Both the position numbers and the translations under genes were made by a program. 9,667 bases of DNA from JAEHDI01 sp035455185 (GTDB lineage Bacteria; Acidobacteriota; Terriglobia; Bryobacterales; Bryobacteraceae), in the NCBI GenBank assembly GCA_035455185.1, contig DATIFQ010000511.1, forward strand, positions 1 to 9,667, written 5' to 3'. Below, piece by piece: positions 6,742 through 9,667 of this stretch. A model generated the notes under the pieces. That model had not been told where the DNA came from, made no database searches, and worked only from the letters and a program-made list of their open reading frames with translations. Numbering within the stretch: the first letter of the stretch is position 1; each line of letters opens with the position of its first letter.

Positions 6742-7352
6742 ACTTCACGAAACTAGCCGTGATTCTTGTCTTGGGAGCCATGACGCCACGCGCCTTCTCA
6801 CAGAGCAGCTTCGAGATCCAGCCGTTCGCCGGATTTCGATTCGGCGGCACGATTCGGACGGCGGACGATGATCCCCTGCCCATCAAGGTCGGGAGCAGTC
6901 CGGTTGCGGGCGCGACATTCACGTACGGTTTCGACGAGTCCTTCGGACTCGAATTCCTGTGGGCCCACCAGAGTACCAGAGGGATGACCGCTGTCCAGAA
7001 GGCCAATCTTCGGCTGGACCAGTTCCTCGTCCATGTGGTTCTTAACATGCGTGAGCGCGAGAAGAGCCTTCAACCTTTCCTGCTTGGCGGCGCCGGAGCG
7101 ACCCACGCGAGTGGTGCAACTTCAATCAGCACGAAGGTCGCGTGGAGTGTTGGTGGTGGGATCAAGTACTTCGTCTCCAGACACTTCGGGTTTCGATTGC
7201 AGGCACGATACGCGCCAACGGAACTCTATTCGACGCCCTTACCTGACTCCGACTCCTACTGTTCGGGTATCACGTATTGTGGTGACCCGAAGAAGCAACA
7301 CGACCTCAGCCAGGGAGAGGTGACAGCAGGATGGATTTTCCGTTTCCCTTAG
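6738..7352 (+). CDS. Outer-membrane beta-barrel protein coupled to the TRAP permease gene
   Basis: The protein has 204 residues. The ATG at 6738 overlaps the permease stop (ATGA) and follows GAGGG at 6730-6734. The frame stays open far upstream, but that part is a shadow of dctQM; the chosen start gives a clean signal peptide, MNFTKLAVILVLGAMTPRAFS, cut before QSS. The mature chain has alternating amphipathic strands typical of a small 8-strand barrel (OmpW/OmpA/porin-like Omp_b-brl type): FEIQPFAGFRFGG, GATFTYGF, SFGLEFLWAHQ, LDQFLVHVVLNM, LQPFLLGGAGATH, TKVAWSVGGGIKYFVS, FGFRLQARYAPT and VTAGWIFRFP. An aromatic residue lies near the C terminus, though a proline is last. Two cysteines (CSGITYC) could form a small disulfide loop between the last strands. 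Coupling to the transporter suggests a role in outer-membrane passage of the same solute, or an envelope contact; a barrel this small may not be an open pore. Exact family is not certain. Confidence 0.85.
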   Translation: MNFTKLAVILVLGAMTPRAFSQSSFEIQPFAGFRFGGTIRTADDDPLPIKVGSSPVAGATFTYGFDESFGLEFLWAHQSTRGMTAVQKANLRLDQFLVHVVLNMREREKSLQPFLLGGAGATHASGATSISTKVAWSVGGGIKYFVSRHFGFRLQARYAPTELYSTPLPDSDSYCSGITYCGDPKKQHDLSQGEVTAGWIFRFP

Positions 7353-7394
7353 TGTCCTGACACCCAAGGATCCGACGCGTGTTTCCGCGAAGTT

Positions 7395-7600
7395 CTACGG
7401 CTGGTCGCGGACCACGGTTTCGTGAGCCGCGATCAGCCACCTGCCGTTGATCTTTCTGAGCACGATCAGGTTACGGCCGTCGACCCGACGGCAAGCATGA
7501 TGAGTGCGCGTTTCATGCGGGCCCTTGATACTGTATAGCCAGTGAAAATCAGGATTCCAGGATATTCTAAACCCATATCTCCATTTCGAACTCCGCCTGC
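7395..7600 (-). pseudogene. C-terminal remnant of a SnoaL-like/DUF4440 (NTF2-fold) protein
   Basis: On the reverse strand a frame ending at TAG 7397-7395 encodes VDGRNLIVLRKINGRW, then LIAAHETVVRDQP. This is the characteristic last strand pair of SnoaL/DUF4440/TIGR02246 proteins, usually about 120-150 residues long. Upstream the frame continues as DFHWLYSIKGPHETRTHHACRR, which may still be related, and then loses any likeness; a TAG lies in frame near 7605. No start codon with a ribosome site is available and the adjacent plus-strand gene begins at 7676, so only the 3' third survives. The left boundary is certain from the stop codon; the right boundary is approximate. It could also be a recombination scar from a neighbouring locus. 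Confidence 0.5.
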
Positions 7601-7621
7601 GGTTCTAAAGGTGAACGGGTG

Positions 7622-7627
7622 TATACT
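7622..7627 (+). promoter_or_regulatory. Possible -10 element of the 7676 gene
   Basis: TATACT matches the TATAAT consensus at five of six positions and lies 48 bases before the ATG at 7676, a suitable distance for a short leader. No convincing -35 hexamer is found 16-18 bases upstream, so the promoter would be weak or activator-dependent. This is a suggestion only. Confidence 0.25.
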
Positions 7628-7675
7628 CTGAGTAACCCGGGGCCAAAATGCAAATCCCGGGAGAGGGGACAATTC

Positions 7676-8077
7676 ATGCTCGGAGAACAACTGGGTGAAG
7701 AATTAGGCAAGCGGACCGGAAGGCGTGTGTTGTCAGTTGACGGCGGCTTCAAGGTGGAGGTCGCGTTCGAATCGAAGGGAAAACTGCTGGGCGTCGACAT
7801 CATGGAGATCGGGACATACTGGTCTCAAAACAATCCCGACGGCAGCTTATATGGCGAAGGCCAAGGCGTGGTGATTACCCACGACGGCGAAGTAGCCACT
7901 TGGAAAGGTGCGGGAGTGGGCAAGTTCGTGGGTGGTGGCGCAGTCAGTTACCGCGGTGCGATTTATTACAGCACCGCCTCGGAGAAACTGGCCCGGCTGA
8001 ACGGGGGTGCAACTGTTTTTGAGTTCGATGTCGACCCCGAGGGAAATACGCACTCCAAGCTCTGGGAGTGGAAGTAG
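7676..8077 (+). CDS. Conserved cytoplasmic protein of unknown function
   Basis: The protein has 133 residues from the ATG at 7676, which follows a purine-rich GGGAGAGGGG at 7658-7667. An in-frame GTG at 7619 would add 19 residues (MYTLSNPGPKCKSRERGQF) that look non-coding and would put the start on top of the possible -10, so it is rejected. There is no signal peptide or membrane helix. The chain is beta-rich and glycine-rich, with recognisable blocks KRTGRRVLSVDGGFKVEVAF, IGTYWSQNNPDGSLYGEGQG, GEVATWKGAGVGKFVGGGAV, SYRGAIYYSTASEKLARLNG and a terminal NTHSKLWEWK. I have the impression of a widespread hypothetical family with the same blocks, but no function is known to me. The blocks suggest an up-and-down beta-barrel or sandwich. 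The gene has its own spacer on both sides and is probably transcribed alone or with the next small gene. Confidence 0.85.
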   Translation: MLGEQLGEELGKRTGRRVLSVDGGFKVEVAFESKGKLLGVDIMEIGTYWSQNNPDGSLYGEGQGVVITHDGEVATWKGAGVGKFVGGGAVSYRGAIYYSTASEKLARLNGGATVFEFDVDPEGNTHSKLWEWK

Positions 8078-8106
8078 TTTCAGTCGGGATATCTTCCAGT
8101 CGTGTC

Positions 8107-8134
8107 AGGGATACCGGGCGCCCGGCACTCCCTG
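8107..8134. repeat. Nested inverted repeat with a 12-bp palindrome
   Basis: The perfect palindrome CCGGGCGCCCGG (8114-8125) lies inside a second inverted pair, CAGGGA (8106-8111, starting one base outside the interval) and TCCCTG (8129-8134), with 2-base and 3-base gaps between the layers. As RNA it folds into a two-part stem with a GCGC loop; as DNA it is a dyad site. It lies in the 95-base gap between two small genes. There is no following T-tract, so it is not a standard intrinsic terminator. A processing site, operator or factor-dependent terminator are all possible. Confidence 0.4.
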
Positions 8135-8172
8135 TGCTGTCCAAGACGTGGAGTTGTGTCGTGCAGCGCATT

Positions 8173-8583
8173 ATGAAGCGAATCGCTCTTCTGATCCTGA
8201 CCGCAACGGCATGCCTGGCGGCCGACGACCCCTGGGCAAAGGTGCGGGAACTGAAACGCGGCGGCGAACTGCGCGTCTACGAGGTGAACGCCAAGGAGCC
8301 GATTCGTGCGACGTTCGACCGAGCCAGCGATGAGAGCCTGATCGTCATCACGAAGGACGGGCAGGTTTCGATTCTGAAAGAGGATATCGAGCGAGTGGAC
8401 TGCCGGCGTGGGGAGCGGCGCCCGTTGGTGAAGGATACGAAGGTCGAACGAAAAATCGCCCCCAAAGGAGCCGAAGTCACGAGCAATACGATTCCTGGGG
8501 CGACGACGTCGGTGAAAACCCGCGTCGACCTCCCGTCGAAGGCGGCCTTTGACACGATCTACGAGCGTAAGCCCGCCAAGTAA
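8173..8583 (+). CDS. Small secreted protein of unknown function
   Basis: The protein has 136 residues from the ATG at 8173. It begins MKRIALLILTATACLAADDP, a compact signal peptide likely cut after CLA, predicting export. An in-frame GTG at 8161 has the better-placed ribosome site (GGAG 8150-8153, 7-base spacing) and would add only four residues, so the true start may be there; the longer frame from 8068 overlaps the previous gene and adds non-signal sequence. The mature part has WAKVRELKRGGELRVYEVNA followed by beta-strand-like repeats: PIRATFDRASDESLIVITKDGQVSILKEDIERVDCR. This resembles the small Sm/SH3-like barrel pattern (strand-turn 'effect on function, then DG...I..DI..V') seen in many acidobacterial secreted proteins. 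The C-terminal third is basic, with GAEVTSNTIPGATTSVKT. Function is unknown. It converges with the molybdenum-enzyme gene, 45 bases away. Confidence 0.8.
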   Translation: MKRIALLILTATACLAADDPWAKVRELKRGGELRVYEVNAKEPIRATFDRASDESLIVITKDGQVSILKEDIERVDCRRGERRPLVKDTKVERKIAPKGAEVTSNTIPGATTSVKTRVDLPSKAAFDTIYERKPAK

Positions 8584-8628
8584 GTAGCCCCTAGACTGAT
8601 TGCTATCGCGGGCGGCCCGGAAACTGGG

Positions 8629-9667
8629 TCACGCTTTCACGACCAGGGTGACGCGGTGGATGGCGTTATAGCCGGTCCTCGGCAGTGGGGGGCGCGGCAT
8701 GGGCTGCGCGATGCCGTTGGCGTCTATGGTACGGCAGCACAGGTCGTAACTTCCCGGAGGCAGTACAGGAAGCAGCGCCGCCCAGTGGACAATCGTGTAA
8801 CGCTGGGGCCATTGGAGGGGCGCACCCTTTGCCGGATCGGCCTGGCCTGTGAGGGCGGGCAACTTCCCGCCCGGGAGCCCTCCACCCCAGTCCGCGGGCG
8901 GCGGCAGAACTGCGACGTCCTTCCAATCGGCCTTGGTCCAGTGCGGGTCGTCTGCCGGCCACGGTTCCTTTTGAGAATGCACGCAGTACTGGACTTTGGC
9001 GAGCCCGGATATGCCAACCTGCGCCATGCCCGTTAATGCAGCCGGCTTATCCGGCGGAATTTCCGCGGGAGCGTTGATAAACCTGGCCCGAGTCTTCATC
9101 GGGCTCTCGGTGTCGTTGTTCAACTCCGCGTCCGAATCGTTGGGCTTGTAATCGTTGGTCAGGACGACGCGCTGGATCCACTTGATCTGCTTGCTGCCGT
9201 AAGCGCCCGGAACGATTACCCGCGCCGGGCCGCCATGGGACGCCGGAATGACTTGGCCGTTCATTTTGTAGGCGAGAATAACGGGCATCTGCCCCGGCGG
9301 GTTTTCCAGAATCTGAGCCAGCGGCAACGAAGCCTGAAAAGGCAGCAGGTTCTCGGGGTGGTAGCTCTGATAGTAGACCCGGCGGACATTGGCTTTGGGC
9401 CTGGCCAGCCAGAGGATCTCGCGGAGGGGCACACCCTCCCACAGGGTCATGTGAAACGGGTCGGCGCCGTTCGTACAGACGCAGACGTGGAGGAAGCGGA
9501 CCGCGTGTTTCTCCGCCAATCGCATCAGGCCATTCCAGTCCAGGGCGTTTCCGAGCGCCTGCGAGAGGGGCTGCTCCACGCTGCTGTCGCTGGCAGGGTC
9601 CGGGACCACATCGAGAGACCAGGTTTCCGGAAGGAGTCCGATCTCGCGCAGCTTCTCCGGCGGGAGT
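8629..9667 (-). CDS. Sulfite-oxidase-like molybdopterin oxidoreductase, C-terminal part (start beyond the right edge)
   Basis: The reverse strand is open from the right edge to TGA at 8631-8629, about 345 residues. A GTG at 9609 is in frame, but the sequence before it (LPPEKLREIGLLPETWSLDV) already looks like family sequence, so the true start lies outside. The Mo-cofactor domain (oxidoreductase molybdopterin-binding) includes RFLHVCVCTNGADPFHM, WEGVPLREILWLARP, RRVYYQSYHPENLLPFQASLPL, and HGGPARVIVPGAYGSKQIKW. The second cysteine of CVC (codon 9477-9475) aligns with the Mo-ligand cysteine of the sulfite-oxidase fold. A C-terminal Mo-co dimerisation (Ig-like) domain follows: LTGMAQVGISGLAKVQYCV, PADWGGGLPGGKLP, YTIVHWAALLPVLPPGSYDL and CCRTIDANGIAQPMPRP. 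The enzyme probably oxidises or reduces a small sulfur or oxygen compound in the periplasm; the natural substrate and the export signal cannot be judged from this fragment. It converges on the small secreted-protein gene and is likely independent of the TRAP operon. Confidence 0.9.
   Translation of the reverse strand, partial: LPPEKLREIGLLPETWSLDVVPDPASDSSVEQPLSQALGNALDWNGLMRLAEKHAVRFLHVCVCTNGADPFHMTLWEGVPLREILWLARPKANVRRVYYQSYHPENLLPFQASLPLAQILENPPGQMPVILAYKMNGQVIPASHGGPARVIVPGAYGSKQIKWIQRVVLTNDYKPNDSDAELNNDTESPMKTRARFINAPAEIPPDKPAALTGMAQVGISGLAKVQYCVHSQKEPWPADDPHWTKADWKDVAVLPPPADWGGGLPGGKLPALTGQADPAKGAPLQWPQRYTIVHWAALLPVLPPGSYDLCCRTIDANGIAQPMPRPPLPRTGYNAIHRVTLVVKA

Larger units (their letters stand above)
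7353..7675. other. Gene-free spacer between the TRAP operon and the next transcription unit
   Basis: This 323-base stretch has no intact gene. It holds the minus-strand SnoaL-like remnant and, near its right end, a weak promoter candidate for the following gene. A short GTGTC-CT-GACAC inverted repeat (7352-7363) starts right at the stop of the beta-barrel gene, but it lacks a T-tract and is too small to call a terminator. The reverse-strand 74-codon frame across 7466-7690 shows no family likeness and uses a different frame from the remnant. Confidence 0.5.

Noticed and set aside
7466..7690. Minus-strand 74-codon open frame
   Set aside because: It is out of frame with the recognisable SnoaL-like remnant and shows no likeness of its own.
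8068..8172. Longer start for the small secreted protein
   Set aside because: It overlaps the previous gene and would bury the signal peptide behind 35 residues of non-coding character; ATG 8173 or GTG 8161 is better.
8584..8628. CGGGC-G-GCCCG inverted repeat between converging genes as a bidirectional terminator
   Set aside because: The stem is only about four usable pairs with no T-tract on either strand.
1..9667. tRNA, rRNA, CRISPR, insertion sequence or integrase signatures
   Set aside because: No cloverleaf, spaced repeat array, transposase motif or terminal inverted repeats were seen on either strand by eye.

Overview
This is a GC-rich bacterial window with tightly packed genes. The encoded proteins suggest a Gram-negative member of Acidobacteriota, probably close to the Solibacteres/Bryobacterales. 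The reasons are a membrane-anchored winged-helix/TPR regulator, several short secreted or lipid-anchored proteins of acidobacterial style, an outer-membrane beta-barrel and a sulfite-oxidase-fold enzyme. This placement is inference from protein character; the window has no rRNA or other marker gene.

Layout. Bases 1-2200 (minus strand) hold a two-gene unit. A 641-residue regulator has a DNA-binding winged helix, one membrane helix, a FlgO/TolB-like domain and TPR repeats. Its stop overlaps the start of a second, secreted protein that runs off the left edge. Bases 2201-2378 are a divergent control region with three exact-period 11-bp direct repeats and two competing stem-loops. Bases 2379-7352 (plus strand) look like one operon: a small lipoprotein, TatT (the TPR lipoprotein of TPAT-type TRAP transporters), the DctP/TatP solute-binding protein, a fused DctQ-DctM membrane permease, and an outer-membrane beta-barrel protein. 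The last four are joined by start/stop overlaps of 1-4 bases. Bases 7353-7675 contain no intact gene, but on the minus strand they carry the C-terminal remnant of a SnoaL/DUF4440-like protein. Two small plus-strand genes of unknown function follow (7676-8077 and 8173-8583). Converging on them is the 3' part of a sulfite-oxidase-like molybdenum enzyme gene that runs off the right edge.

How the genes may work together. A solute could cross the outer membrane with help from the beta-barrel, be delivered or held by TatT and the DctP protein in the periplasm, and be imported by the Na+- or H+-driven QM permease. The divergently encoded membrane-tethered regulator is the natural candidate to bind the 11-bp repeats and control itself and/or this operon. 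The substrate is not readable from the sequence. The most notable points are the coupling of a TPAT transporter to an outer-membrane protein gene, and the repeat array in the divergent promoter region.
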